Shown: piece after piece, positions 38,413-51,507 of the stretch
How positions within the stretch are numbered: position 1 is the stretch's first letter
Layout of the letters: each line of letters opens with the position of its first letter
Assembly: GCA_030549335.1 (NCBI GenBank)
Contig: CM060183.1
Coordinates: 28,409,052 to 28,473,051 of the forward strand
Direction: 5' to 3'
DNA: 64,000 bases
Source of the DNA: Pontederia crassipes
Lineage: Eukaryota > Streptophyta > Magnoliopsida > Commelinales > Pontederiaceae
Made by a program: the position numbers and the translations under genes
The notes under the pieces: model-generated
Told to the model about the DNA's origin: nothing
The model's database searches: none
What the model saw: only the letters and a program-made list of their open reading frames with translations

Positions 38413-41214
38413 ATGGTGGACGAGACCCTGCTCTCCAGTAGCAGCAAGTTCCTCAAGCTTCTGAAGCTGGCGAAACTTAGCTACATGAAGCTCCTCTACC
38501 ACCACCTCATCTCTAATGCCCACTACATCCTGCTCGGTCCCCTCTTCGTCCTGCTCTTCCCTCGCCTCTCGGCCCTGACCCTGGACGACCTCCGGCAGCT
38601 CCCGGAGCAGCCCTGGTTCAACGCCCCGACCATCGTCGCCGCCTGCACCGCCCTCGGCATCCTCATTGTCCTGTACGCCATGAACCGCCCACGCCACGTC
38701 TACCTGGTCGACCTCGCCTGCTGCAAGCCGGCCGACGCAAACATGGCTAGCCGTGTCACCGTGCTGAAGCAGTTCGAGAGCTGCGGCGTGTTTACGGAGG
38801 AGAGCATGGCCTTCCAGCGCAAGATGCTGGAGCGGTCCGGGATCGGCGAGTCCACGTACTTCCCGGAGTCCCTGCTCAGCAGACCGATCAACCCCTGCGA
38901 CAAGACGGCGATGGAAGAGGCCGAGACGGTGATTTTCGCGGTGATCGACGAGCTCTTCCGAAAGACGGGCATCCAGGGGAAGGACGTGGGGGTGCTGGTC
39001 GTGAACTGTAGTCTCTACAACCCCACGCCCTCCTACACTTCCATGATCGTTAACCGTTACAAACTCCGGGGAAACGTCACCAGCTACAACCTTGGCGGCA
39101 TGGGATGCAGCGCTGGGCTCATCTCCATAGACCTCGCCAAGACCCTCCTTCAGGTGCGTACGTACTTATATTTATTCCTCTGTTAATTTTTCTTTAATTA
39201 TACACCATTTTGTCAATGTCTCGCACATTATAGTTTTACGCTTGATGTATCTGTACTTCCAGACAGATATTCCAAACACACTGTTTAACATTCAATGATC
39301 TGCACGGGGGAAGTTAAAAATACAAGTTCAATTATATGATATATATATATATATATTAGTAATATATACTGTCTCTCCATGGTTATCAGGAAGAATTCGT
39401 TTTTCCTCACCTGATACATATTAATAAAACAGAAAATAAAATACTAGTATGCAATATGGAAGAAAAGAGAACATACTTAGGGAGAGCCAGGAGATTGTAG
39501 GGTTAAGGGCGCCCATCATCGAAGAAACAAAAATAATGCTACTAATAACTTTCTAAGAAAAAAATTGTTGGGAAGAACATCAAATATGAAACTGTGGTCT
39601 GGCATATATCTTGATTATGCTTCGTCACATACTATGGCAGTGAGATTGCAGTTGAGCAGCCTCACACTGACACTTTATGTGTACCATCAAAACTTATAGA
39701 AGCATGGGATCTGACATTAAAGCGATGCTGCAGGCAGTCATATGCAACAACAGTGGTGATGACTTCAGCTTATATGGTCAAGTGCACTGCAACATATATA
39801 TACATATGATTAGCTAATACAGCCAATTTGAAGATAGCATTTTACTATTGGTTTCTTTTCTTCTTGTTGGGCGTTTTTATTACTTCTACTGTTAGCTATA
39901 AATGCCACACCTGCTCAATGGCTCGATTAGGGAAGCATATTTACTTAATCCATTTTTTAATTAACATATTTGATACTAACTGGTTCTTGGTCTCGAAAAT
40001 GTGATGAACCACTTATAATCAATAAAAAAGTGTCAGGAATTTTTTGTGCCAACGACTTGAGCAAAAGATGAAAGAGCTGATTATCGTAAATTTTGAAGTT
40101 TTGAGGCTATCGCACTCTATAGGATACATCAGGGTATATTAGTTTAGGATGATTAATACTGTAAAAGAGACTCATGATTATGATGGATTTAGTGGCATGT
40201 AAATAGGTTAAATTTTAAACTGGTGATTTGCTATCTAATGTTTTTTTTATTGTGGGGGAAAATAAGAGTCTACATAATAGAATATAAATTTATTATCATG
40301 ACTTGTTGGTGATTTGCGAGGACGAGGTGACCGATGCCTCCTCCAGTTCTCTTTTTTCATGTAAGGAAAATATTGTTTTCCAAAGCCACGAGTACGTACT
40401 CGTGGCTTTGGAAAACAATAGTATCCTTACATGAAAAAAGGTTGTGCTAGAGAAAGCTCAGAGATACAAAGATCTAAGCTCAAAATCGACGGTTCTTTAT
40501 TTACCCAAAAAAATAAATCCACAGTTTTTTTTCTCTCATTATGTTCATTTCAGAAACTTATCGAAGGAAAACACACAGTGGTCTTAAGCCAGTGTAGATA
40601 TGGCACCATAAGATATTAAGTGGAACACATGCCACGTGGTTTGCAGCTGGCTGAAATATCAAGTGCCAACCATGGTTAAGTTGTTCCATCTTTTGCACAG
40701 GGGTCACCTCCATGCTGCCCCTTCAGAAGATTAGGTTTGTGGTCAGGAATAGATAGGAGTAAATGAGGTTGGGTGGGTAGAAGTTATTTGTTGCACCAAA
40801 TGCGAGGGAGCCTTGAGTTATTTTTATCTGCAAACTTGCCAGGGCTTTGATGAACACAGTGGCCTCTCTGCCAAAAGAGTTTTATTTGCTAACCGCTTGG
40901 GCAACAATACCTCTTCAGGTACATCTTTGCTGCTACTTTCTTCTTCGCAGGGCCTCGCCTAACTCTAATATTATGTGATCCCCACTCCCACTCCCACTCC
41001 CCCCTGCTTTTCCTGAGGCTGAGTAGTGAGTAGTTCTAGGGATACATGCATGCATATCTACTGCCTTTATGATATGATCGCCGAGGCACCCTTAAGATGA
41101 TGACAGATTCATGTGTATTCGACTTGAAGAAATATGCAGTGACCGGTACAGGACATGTGTTCTCCCCATTCAATGACATGTACGAAGAAAGAGACGAGCG
41201 GTCATAATTCATTA

Positions 41215-41260
<46 letters not shown>

Positions 41261-42231
41261 GCGACACGGGAAAAGTCCATGAGATGATCATAAGTATGTC
41301 GTTGCAAATTATTATGCAAATTCCCATTTTTAAATACGAGTCTCTTTTTATAATCTAGAAATATATGCATTAATCATATATCATAACTATTCAATGTTCC
41401 TTTTTGTCTCTTGAACTGTTTGTTCGATGTCCATTAAATTTCTGCCTGCAGGTACACCCCAATTGCTATGCCCTGGTGGTCAGCACCGAGAACATGACCC
41501 TGAATGGCTATCTCGGCAACAACCGGCCCATGCTCGTCACCAACAGCCTCTTCCGCATGGGCGGCGCCGCCATCCTCCTCTCCAACCGCCGCTCCGATCG
41601 CCGCCGCGCCAAGTACGAGCTCGTCCACACGGTGCGCACGCACAAGGGCGCCGTGGACTGCAACTACTCCTGCGTCATGCAGGAGGAGGACGCCTTGGGC
41701 AACCCCGGCGTCGCCCTCTCCAAAGACCTCATGGTCGTGGCCGGGGAGGCGTTGAAGACCAACATCACCACGTTGGGTCCGCTGGTCCTTCCCGTCTCGG
41801 AGCAGCTCCTCTTCTTGGGCAGCATGATACTCAGGAAGGCCTTCAAGCTAAGGATCAAGGCCTACATCCCTGACTTCAAGCTGGCGTTCGAGCACTTCTG
41901 CATCCACGCCGGCGGCCGCGCGGTGCTCGACGAGCTCGAGAAGAACTTGGATCTGAGCACGTGGCACATGGAGCCGTCGAGGATGACGCTCTACAGGTTC
42001 GGGAACACCTCCAGCAGCTCGCTGTGGTATGAGCTCTCCTACTGCGAAGCCAAGGGGAGGATACGCAGAGGCGACCGCGTCTGGCAGATCGCGTTCGGGT
42101 CGGGGTTCAAGTGCAACAGCGCGGTCTGGCGAGCGCTGAGGACCGTCGATCGCGTGAAGGATAACCCCTGGGTGGATGAGCTCGACAAGTTCCCTGTGCA
42201 TGTTCCTAAGGTGATCCCGATAGAGATGTAA
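38413..42231 (+). CDS. KCS: 3-ketoacyl-CoA synthase
   Basis: Two exons, 38413-39153 and 41452-42231, are joined by a phase-0 GT-AG intron and encode 506 residues, the normal KCS length. The enzyme is the condensing, rate-limiting subunit of the ER fatty-acid elongase. It joins malonyl-CoA to long acyl-CoA to make very-long-chain fatty acids for waxes, suberin, sphingolipids or storage lipid. Two N-terminal membrane segments lie at about residues 33-50 and 72-90. The catalytic triad is visible: Cys232 in GGMGCSAG, His399 in HFCIHAGG and Asn432 in RFGNTSSSS, spaced as in FAE1. The C-terminal part has the conserved [16 protein letters not shown] motif. The intron falls directly after the TLLQ residues, before VHPN, and is long (2298 bases). 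The coding DNA is GC-rich, unlike the flanks. The KCS subfamily cannot be assigned from the sequence alone. Confidence 0.96.
40351..40440. repeat. 90-bp near-perfect palindrome in KCS intron
   Basis: Arms 40351-40395 and 40396-40440 are inverted copies of 45 bases with only two mismatches and no spacer; the centre is GAGTACGTACTC. In the KCS pre-mRNA it would form a long, almost uninterrupted hairpin. No target duplication flanks it. It could be a tiny foldback element, a small-RNA source or an assembly artefact. Confidence 0.92.
41220..41256. repeat. (TA)n microsatellite in KCS intron
   Basis: A TA run about 195 bases before the KCS 3' splice site. It probably varies in length between individuals. 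Confidence 0.93.
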
Positions 42232-43592
42232 AGCTATGATCACTAGAGAGGCACTTTGGCTGATTCGATGCTACACTCGTGATGAAAGGAGAAGACGAAA
42301 TTATTGTAGTTGTGCTTGAAGAAATTTTAGTATTTAGTAGTTACATAAAAATATATATGATGATTATTGAGTGAGAATTTAATTACTTTGGCTCCGGTAA
42401 TTTGATCAACTGCAGCAACTTAATGGAGACGTGAACGTGGTGCACTTTTTTACCCGAGCAAATAAAAGAATCGGAATTGTGAGTTTGAATGTTTTTGAGT
42501 TATTTTTTAATAAATTAAAATCAAGTCATTAAAATTTAGAGTTTGATCCTAAGAAATCGCAGGAGACCGTGAAATTATATTTTTTTATTATTTATATAAT
42601 TAATTCGTAAGTTATTACTTTTTTATTATAGATATAATATTTTTTATATTATTTAATATTTTTCTATCATACTATGGAACTCTAGTTTAATAACATCGAA
42701 CTTTTAGTACTATATTTATATTTAATTATAAAATTAAATGTGCATATAATAATAGCAAAAAAACTTCCAAAAACTCATTTTTATGGACAACAAATTAATA
42801 CTAAGATGTACCTTCAGAGTATGCACTGAAGGTCATTGTGGGTGGATGCATGAAGATGGAAAAATGATGCCATATGTCACTAGTAAACCGAAGAATCGGT
42901 GTCGACTGGTGAAAGGAACATTATGTGAGAACGATCTCAAACGGAGCCTGTGTGCGCGTGCGGGGGGATTAAAAAGAATCTTTATATAATTTATATACTA
43001 ATAATAAGTACTTACAAAAAAAAGTTGGGAGGGGCCTGGCCCCTAGCTACATTATAACTCCGTCCTTATCATCATTCCTAACTTATTTCAATTTTATTTT
43101 CAAAATCTTATGTATAAAACTTGGGAATTCGATCTTAATTTCGATCACACGATTTTACAATCCCTATAGATCGATATAATAATGTAAATATTAATAAAAC
43201 TTTATATCTATGATAATAATAATTGATTTATATGAAACTTAATATATTTTGTCATTTTTAATATTTTTGACATAATTTTGCTTAAGAATATAAAATTATG
43301 ACTAAGATGTAATTTATTATTTAAATATGATAAATTAATCAAAAGAATATTTATATTTTTAAAAAATAGGTAGAATCTTATCCGATATTCTATCTTCCTC
43401 CGATCTTATGTAAGATTTTGATTTTAACTATCTTGAATAAGAGGATCAAATTATTACAAATTAAAGATGAGAGATTAAAATGGGATCGGAATAAAGTTGG
43501 AGAACTACCCATGAAAATTAATTAGTGATTTAGTTTATTTCAAGGAAAAAGAAATAATTGAGTTATATAAACAAATAATAAATTTCAGCATT
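42232..43592. other. KCS 3' flank with repeat fragments
   Basis: The KCS 3' UTR must start here. About 42560-42780 is an internal relic of MITE family A (compare 58612-59144). About 43110-43460 is the second copy of the dispersed repeat seen at 16985-17430. The frame at 42783-42989 has no recognisable domain. Confidence 0.5.
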
Positions 43593-43597
43593 GACTG

Positions 43598-45851
43598 TGT
43601 AACGCTCTGAGACTCACGTGACATTCACGTGCTCAGAGTCATCCCAAAGGCGCTACACTATTTTATATAAATTAATTTTGCAAAAATATAAACTATAAAA
43701 TGCGAAAATAATAATAACAATAGCTAAAAATCCATAATGTCAAGGAGTTGGAAAATGTCTATGACTCCACCATACTAAATATGCGGAAAAGTAAAAACTA
43801 ATCCAATAATCTAGTATGATTTAATCCTACACCATGTGCAACATCTCTGTGAGTGAGCCTGACCACTTGCATTATCATTTTCTATCATCTCATCTGCATG
43901 AATTCATATGCAGAGAAAAATTCATGAGTATAAAAATACTCAGTACGTAGAGTGCTCAATAAATCAATGACAATATGAAACGATAAACAATAGAGCACTA
44001 GAGATAACAATATATAAGGAGAGCTCAATAATCAATATAGCCATAAATCAATAAAGAAGATCAGGTAAGAGGTCAAAGGACCAATCAATATCAATTATCA
44101 ATTATACCTAATCACTACGGCACTATCCAATTTAACAATTTTCAATTCAATTATCAATATCAATGGTCATCGACCAATAACAATTTCTATTCAATTCAAT
44201 GGACAGAGGAAAAGTCGATCAAAGCCAAAATTCGAATGACCATGATTCAATTCAATTTAATTTTCATTATATTCAATTCAATTCAATTCGATGCAATTCA
44301 ATTCAATTCAATTCAATCTTTGAAGTTATCCAATCCAATAGGGAGTGCTCAGTCAATTAAGGAAAACTCCATGTCTCTTTCATATAGGCTAGTGGGAGAT
44401 CAAACCACAAGCCACCCTTAAATAGTAGCGCTAACAATAGCTTCTTGATGGCAGGGACCATTGCCATCACAGGACAGTCATAGCTTTCTTAAAGGATGAC
44501 GTTTCATACCTCTAGGTACACTATCTGCCCCATACATTATCCATAACAATATCAATATGACCCAGGGAGCTTAGAGACAATCGGAGAACATGAAGACCCA
44601 GCAATTTTCATTTTTTATCTTGTTTATCTTAAAAACCTATATTTAATAATTCAATTTAGGTTAACCAAGTACCCAATTAGGGGAAAACTACTGAATCAAT
44701 AATATGATAGTTAATAGGATCTGATATAGTAATGATAAAGATAATTTCAAATCAAATCTAGCAAATTTGATGAGATCAGATCTGGTAACAATATGATAAT
44801 AAACGATAAAAAAATAATTAACTATAGTAACTATTCAATTGTCCATAATAAAATATTTAAAATTACATTTTCTATTTCCAGAATCTGACCCGCGTCGGGT
44901 GGAACGCGGGCCGTGTTCGGAAACGATCAAAATCACCTCGACCAAGGCACCCGGGTCGGGTGTATGATGAACCCGGGTCGGGTCGACCGATTCACTTTCA
45001 ATTTCGATCGCGCCGCAACTCGAGTCGAGCCGAAGTTAGAACCTGGGCCAGACTAATAGGAACCCGGGCCGGGTTAATCGGATCCAGTTCCAAGTCCAAC
45101 TCGGTCCGAATTCAACGAAATCCAGGCGGGGTTCTATCATCGATGGAGAAACGTGTTCCGACGTGACTTTCTGGCCACTATAATTTTACCATACAATGTC
45201 TAATCTATGCATATAATATATTAATAAATTCTCGATACAAAGAAGAAGAGAATAGTGTTCCATGTCGCGGAAAACCGACGACATAGGGGGAAGATTCCCT
45301 ATATGTAACTAAAGTTGGCCGAAAAACCAACTAGATTCCCTCTGCCTGCGCGAGTTGTTTAGACGCCGACTTTGGCCGATGATCTCTCTCTATTTTCAAA
45401 ACTCACGGTCATCACTTGAAAGTTTTTCTCCTATATGCCTGTTTCGAAATCAGTCACCGCGTGCTCTCGGGGTGCCTCGGTTTGGCAGAATTCTGTTTAG
45501 CATAGAAAGGGGTTTCCAGCCAACCTTTAATGCTTATTTATAGATGTAGGCTTAGGATTTCAATTCTATCAAACCTTGGATTCTTTTAGAATCTATCTTG
45601 GAAATGCATCAATAATTTATCACCCCATAATTTCTCAGATTTAATTAAATTCAAGATTAATTATTTTACTATCATAACAACTCAATTAAATTCAATCTCT
45701 TTCAAATTCCCTCTTATCTCTTTAATAAAATTTTTCCCAATTTCCTTGAATTTAGGAATTAAATAATTTAAAATATTAACATTGAGATTTTTAAATCTAA
45801 TAAATTAAAATAAATATCCTTTATTTATTTTTTAAAATTCCGGTGATTACA
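43598..45851 (+). mobile_element. Solo LTR, probably Ty3/gypsy type
   Basis: The 2254-bp segment begins TGTAACGCTCTGAG and ends CCGGTGATTACA. It is flanked by a perfect 5-bp duplication GACTG at 43593-43597 and 45852-45856. No gag-pol or second LTR is present. Near its start are two CACGTG (G-box) motifs in an imperfect hairpin (about 43603-43633). GC-rich GGGTCGGGT-type words cluster around 44890-45080. The gypsy class is inferred from length and terminal sequence. Confidence 0.8.
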
Positions 45852-47101
45852 GACTGTATAACTACAACATTAAGGCTTCGTCTGGTAAAAGAACATTTAT
45901 AAGAATAAGCTTTCTAACCTGGGTTAACAACCAAACATGAGTAAATATGATCCTGTGAGCCCATGATTATTTGTTCTGAAATGAACACACGAATAAAATA
46001 TTCTTAGGGTCGTCAGAACATTGTGTTATCACCTAAACTAACAATTAAAAATTAAAAGGGCGTTGATTGTCATTTTAAAAAAAAATTCTCTCTCCAATCA
46101 GAGACATTACTTTTTTATCTGCGGACATGCCCTAGTTTCTTCTATTTCTCCCCAATTCTGATGTTCGTGGATCATCTCTGCTCACGTGAGCAACATGCAT
46201 TTTTTTTCTTTCTTTTTTTTCCATTTGTGGAAGGATCGTGAGAAGCAAATATATGAGTATTGCTAATCTCTGCTTTGTTTGCCATTTGTTATTGTTGATA
46301 TGTTGTTGGCTGCCATCCTGCTACACTGATGTGGTTACTCATCTTATTATTGTCGCTACTGCTCTGTCGTCTCTCTTCACCCAGAGGTATTTTCTTCCCC
46401 CCTTCCCCCCTTTTCTGATGACTTCCTCTCCCCCCTCTCTCTCTGCGCATGGCCCCCTCTCACCTACTCTTTCTTTTTCTTGCACGAGCACGATACTTTT
46501 CCTCTCTCTCATCCTGCACATGTCTCTCTCTCCCTCTCCCTTTCTCTCTTTGCACGAGCAGCTTTTATTTATCATCCCTCTTGCTCTTTGCTAGTGGACA
46601 AGGGACATGGCTTCTTTTATATTATAAATTTAAAATATTTGTTCATTCTACTTTTGTTAATATTTGATTATTAAAATGTAAATTAATTACTGTTATTAAT
46701 TTGAATTTATTGTTGTGTTACTTTTTCATGGATTCATAATGAAATTATTTATTATGTGTTAAATGCTTATATTATAAACTAGTGATGTGTTAATTAAGGA
46801 TTGATAATAAATTTTTTTTATTGATGAGTTAATTGAGGGTATTACTATAAATTTACTTTTGCATTATTTTTCATGAATTAACTACAAAATTATTATTGAT
46901 TGATGTGTTATTAATGTGATATTATTATAATTGATTGATGTGTTATTATGGGTTTTTACTCCAATATTATGTCAATTGATTTTGAAAAAGATTGCATGGG
47001 ATGAGGTTGTTATCATTTAACTATAGATCCTAAAATGATCTTTCTTTTGCATTCATTTACATCAATGTTTTGTTATAATATTAACTCAAGACTTAAAGCA
47101 A

Positions 47102-48711
47102 ATGAATTCTGACTCTACAAAACGAAAGGGTACTTCATCTCAACAAAAGAGATTATCAAACTGAATCCAAATGTTGATATATTACTTATCAACCTAATGA
47201 AGCAGGAACACGTAGATGGAAATTGTATTAATGGTGTGTTCCCCCTAGAAACATGGAGAATGATGACTAACACCTACAACAAAACAAACAAACAACAACA
47301 AAGCCTTATCGCACTAGGTGGGGTCGGCTACATGGATCATACGATATCAATTCATTGATCCATGTTCATGAGATTCGACAGAGTTTTACGCTGGCTGCCG
47401 GAGCTTAACACAACCCTCCTCCTTTATTCGGGCTTGGGATCGGCTATAAAACATAGACGGAGTTGACTAACACCTACAACGATAGGGTAAAAAAGAACCT
47501 CACAGTCAATCATCTAAAGAATAGGTTGAAAGGATTAAAAAAGTTGTTGGATTTGTATCAAAATCTTCACAACAAAAATGGTTCGGGTTGGGATTATGAA
47601 AAACATATGCGAATAGGTGATAACGCCATGTGGGATGAAGTTATTTCAGTGAGATATATTAATAAATTAAAAGTATCATGGTTAACATTTTAGATAGGGA
47701 CTAACATTAATTCTATTGTAACAGATAAACAAGAATTATGCCAGAATTAGGGACAAGCCTTTTCCTGTGTATGAGGACTTGATATTTTTATTTTCAAAGA
47801 ATATTGCTACTGGAAGGCGAGGAAACACAACTACCATGTCCACAATAGTACGCTCTGATGAGTCATCTAATGATGGGGTAAACGAGATTGACTTTGGTGG
47901 CACAAATGTCATAGAAGACCAGCATAATAACAGTCCAATTACTCAACCCACATATACTCATCCTTCAACCATCAATGAACCTTGTCAACGAACAACACCA
48001 GAAGTTTCAATTCATAGCCCAAGTTTAGAACCTCCTGAATTTCATGTTGATAGTTCCTCTGATGTGAACCCATCATCCTCTTCTAGGAAGAGGTGTAGAA
48101 CTAGTTCAAGCAAAGTGACACGCAACAAGGTACCTCCAAGTGCTTATCAAGCTGTGATTTACCTTGTGGAGCAGGGAAAGAAGAGGTTAGAAATGTCACA
48201 TGAGATTTATCAAAAGGAACAAGTTTATTCTGGAGACTTATGTTGGTCTAAACTACGTGAGAAAGCTCCTAATTTCTCTGTTGAGTAGAAAGTTGCAATG
48301 CTTGAGTGTTTCAAAGATGTATCAACTCGTTGAGCATTTATGCAATGTGATGATGACATGTTATTTCCGTGGTTAACACAACAAATCAATGAATACTATA
48401 GAAAGGTGCCATCTGCAGGGCAGTCTCATTCCTTCACTAATGTACCTTCTACTAATGTGGGTACAAGTGATTATTCATTTGCATTTGGATCTACCCCTCA
48501 AACTGCTATCAATGCTACATTTTCTCGACAAGGTGCACTGATATTTCAAACACTTAACACATTTGGTCAGGGTGGTAACATACTGTCAGCACCAACTATT
48601 GGATTGGGCAGGACAAATTCTCATTTCAATGCACCTAGGACAAGTGACACTAGTGGCATGTCATTTGAGTTTGGATCTTGGTCCAGTGGAGGCGATCCAT
48701 CTGAAGCATAA
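47102..48711 (+). pseudogene. Harbinger ORF1, Myb/SANT-like DNA-binding protein
   Basis: The N-terminal part reads as a Myb/SANT-like domain of PIF/Harbinger partner proteins. A QLKNRxKxLKK-like segment (HLKNRLKGLKKLL) is followed by GWDYEKHM and MWDEVIS. A GT-AG intron (47649-47724) restores the frame into NKNYARIRDKPFPVYEDL. A serine-rich linker follows, then a C-terminal region. Breaks include a stop or frameshift near 47163, the insertion at 47281-47463, and in-frame stops at 48286-48288 and 48331-48333. In intact elements this protein binds DNA and helps the nuclease enter the nucleus; that role is family knowledge. Confidence 0.8.
47281..47463 (-). mobile_element. RTE-LINE 3' tail or derived SINE insertion
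   Basis: A 183-bp insertion is bounded by a perfect 17-bp target duplication TGACTAACACCTACAAC (47264-47280 and 47464-47480). On the minus strand it contains GTAGCCGACCCCACCTAGTG and GATAAGGCTTTGTTG and ends in TTG/TTTG repeats. This is the familiar 3' end shared by plant RTE LINEs and some SINEs. It interrupts the Myb-like exon of the Harbinger ORF1. Confidence 0.82.
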
Positions 48712-49230
48712 ACTAAACTAGCTAGCTGAAGGGACATTTTGAAGGTGTATTGCTAGGGAACTACAATATGTAATGGGTGTTAGAAGGTGTATTGTTAGGG
48801 AACTTTTATCATTTTGACTTTGCATATGTAATGGGTGTTAGAAGACAATTAACTAGCTACTAGGCACATTTTGGAGGTGTATTGTCAAAGAACTACACCA
48901 TTTTGGTTGTGTAATGATAACTTACTGGCATCTTAAAGTTATATATTTTCGTGACTATGGTTGTGTTTTTTTTGCTATTTTTCATTTTTTCATTTTGATG
49001 TTTTTCTACTTTTTTAAATGTCCAAGTTAATTGTTTTACAATGGATGTTTACCACTGCATTCCTTGCAACTTTTATTTGCTGTCAGTTTGTCTACAACGA
49101 AATGTTAAAAGGTATAATCTAGTCTTTTATAATATCTTCATTGTTCATACTTTTTTATTAATGTTATATTAATTTTCATTTTTTCCCTCAGCATAGATGT
49201 ATAGCAGTCACATGATGAAAATGTTGAAGG

Positions 49231-50431
49231 ATGATGAAGAATATTATATTTCCTGTTTTGATTGCAAAGCAACCTTGTAGAACTCGACCATTTTCTGGAC
49301 ACCAAACTGTTACTGAACTTCTAAATGGTCATCCACAAAGAGGTTTTGATTATCATAAGATGACCAATGCAATTTTCTTCAAGTTGGAGGAACTGCTTAT
49401 GTCTAGAGGTCTCTTAGTTGATACAAAGAATATTATAGTGCGAGAGCAATTGTCATCCTTTTTACATTACATAGGAGCAGCTCCATCTAGTAGAGATTTA
49501 TGTGAAATATATCAACACTCTGGTGAAACCATTTCAAGACATTTTAACAATGTTTTGAAAGCAATTTGTGCTATAAGTCCTGAATTTATAACGATGCCTG
49601 AAAGCAGTGCTGGTGTCCACCCGTGTATACGTGGCAATCGTCTTTTTTCCCCATTTTGCGGCAAGTCATGTTTTTTGAATTTTACTTATTTTTTTATTAG
49701 ACAGCTATATTATTTTAACTTATCATTATATTTCATCGCAAAATGCTATTGGAGCAGTGGACGGAACATATATTCCTGCCGTAGTGAAAAAATCAAAGTA
49801 GCCTCGATTTCGGAATCGCAAAGGTGTATCACAAAATGTCATGGTTGCAGTCTCTTTTAATCATTCTGTTCTATTTGTATGCACTGGCTAGGAGGGATCA
49901 GCTGCAGATATGAGAGTGCTTTGTTGGTGCATTGAAGAAGGTGGATTTGTTGTCCCTGAAGGTAAATATTTTCTTGTTGATTCAGGATATGCAAACTCTG
50001 ACAAGTTTTTAGCACCTTATGGAGGTAGCCAGTACCATTTGGTCACATACAATAATCCACGAGCATGACGACATAGAAATTTCAAGGACCTGTACAATCA
50101 TAGACATGCCCAATTGAGAAATTATGTTGAGAAGGCGTTTGGCATCTTGAAAGCAAGGTTTAAACTTCTTAAATGGCATGCTGCATTTCCTTTCACAACA
50201 CAACAAAGGATTGTAGTCGCATGTTGTGTAATGCATAATTTTATAAGATGCTATGAAGGAAATGATTATTATTTTACTACAACCTTGGACCTTGATGATA
50301 ATAACATGGATGCTAGTGATGTAATTCCAATGATACCGGTTGGAGAAGATGAGAGTCGCAGAAGTGACCAACTTCGTTGCGCTATAGCTACTAGACTTTG
50401 GAATGCCCATCAAAATCGTCGAAGTATTTAA
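49231..50431 (+). pseudogene. Harbinger transposase (HARBI1-like DDE nuclease)
   Basis: The N-terminal region (49231-49640) has the helix-rich HARBI1 part, with LNGHPQRGFDYHKM and SGETISRHFNNVL. The catalytic part follows: GAVDGTY (first Asp, near 49758), FLVDSGYAN (second Asp, near 49980) and YVEKAFGILKARF (Glu, near 50125), all in the expected order. Three in-frame stops (49799-49801, 49889-49891 and 50066-50068) break it. The region 49660-49740 looks like a decayed intron before NAIGAVDG. The protein would cut and join element ends at TWA targets; here it is inactive. Confidence 0.85.
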
Positions 50432-51507
50432 TCAACTTTTGAACTTTTATTTAACTTTGTACATGATAAAAAAAATGCATATCTTTTCAGCATTACTTAG
50501 CATGCAACATTTTTGTGCAGGTTCTAATGCTTCAGTTACTGCTCAATAGAGAGAGCTCTTCAGAAATAGTTGGAGAAGAATTATAGTAGATTATCTACAT
50601 GAGTTCAGGCACAATGAATAGAAAGTTTAGTTATGGCATTTCTCAAGTATGTCAACAGATGGAAGGCAAATTGATGTGTCAAAATAGTTTTGCTGAGCCA
50701 TTTTCCTTTATAAGAAAGTGGATGCATACTCTTTTGCATTACTGTTTTAAACAATGCTAGTTTATGGTGGCTAAATGTGATGAGATTCTTATCTATATCT
50801 ATTTTATGTGGCTATTTGGAGTAAGGAGAAAGTGATAGAACTTGGATGTAACAATGGCCATATTTTTTAGTTTTTCATGTATCAAAAAGTCATGTATGTT
50901 CTTAAGTTTTAAACTTTTGAATTGTCAAGGATAATAGTTATACCATTTGTTATTGATGTTTATTTTGGATCATTTTCTAAAATTTTGAATTGTCTTTCAT
51001 TTGTTATTGATGTTTATTTGGATCATTTTCTATATTAATTTATGCAAAGTTCATACTCTCACACACATTACACAAGTCATTAGATCATTTATATTATTCA
51101 ACATCTTGCTGCATGGAGGAGTGGACAAGAGATTGAAAATGAGAAATTATAGACTTTGATAAGATGTCAAATTTTATTTTATTTTTATTACAAATGAAGT
51201 TTTAATGCATGGAAAAGGAAAAATAATAATAGGAATGAATCTGGAGAAGAGTTTGGAATGAAGAAAAAATGGTTCACAGTCTACAAAAAATGAATAGTAT
51301 AAATGGTTATAATGAATGGGCATAAATGTCTTTTTAAAAAATAGCTTATGAGTTATTCTGGGTTAGATTTTTTTGTCAATAAAAAAGGTACTTAGATGTT
51401 CTTCTGCCAACCAAACAAAAAACAAGAAAAAAAGTGAGAATAAAAATAAGGTAACAATATTGAATCCTTATTTTAAAAACAACTCAAAATTAGTCAAACG
51501 GGCCTAA

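Larger units (their letters stand above)
45874..51504 (+). mobile_element. PIF/Harbinger transposon, defective
   Basis: This 5631-bp element is flanked by TAA (45871-45873 and 51505-51507). It has imperfect inverted ends GGCTTCGTCTGG and CAAACGGGCC. It carries the two expected genes in the same direction: a Myb/SANT-like protein (about 47102-48711) and a DDE nuclease of HARBI1 type (49231-50431). Both are broken, so it cannot move on its own. It abuts the solo LTR that ends at 45851. Confidence 0.8.

Noticed and set aside
41434-42243. Long open frames antisense or out of frame to KCS exon 2 (and 38314-38972 over exon 1)
   Set aside because: They are shadows of a GC-rich coding exon. Their residue composition is that of frame artefacts, and they have no homologous domain.
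46238-46674. Ser/Leu-rich frames in several phases
   Set aside because: They come from a CT-rich low-complexity stretch in the 5' part of the Harbinger element, and all phases are open for the same reason.
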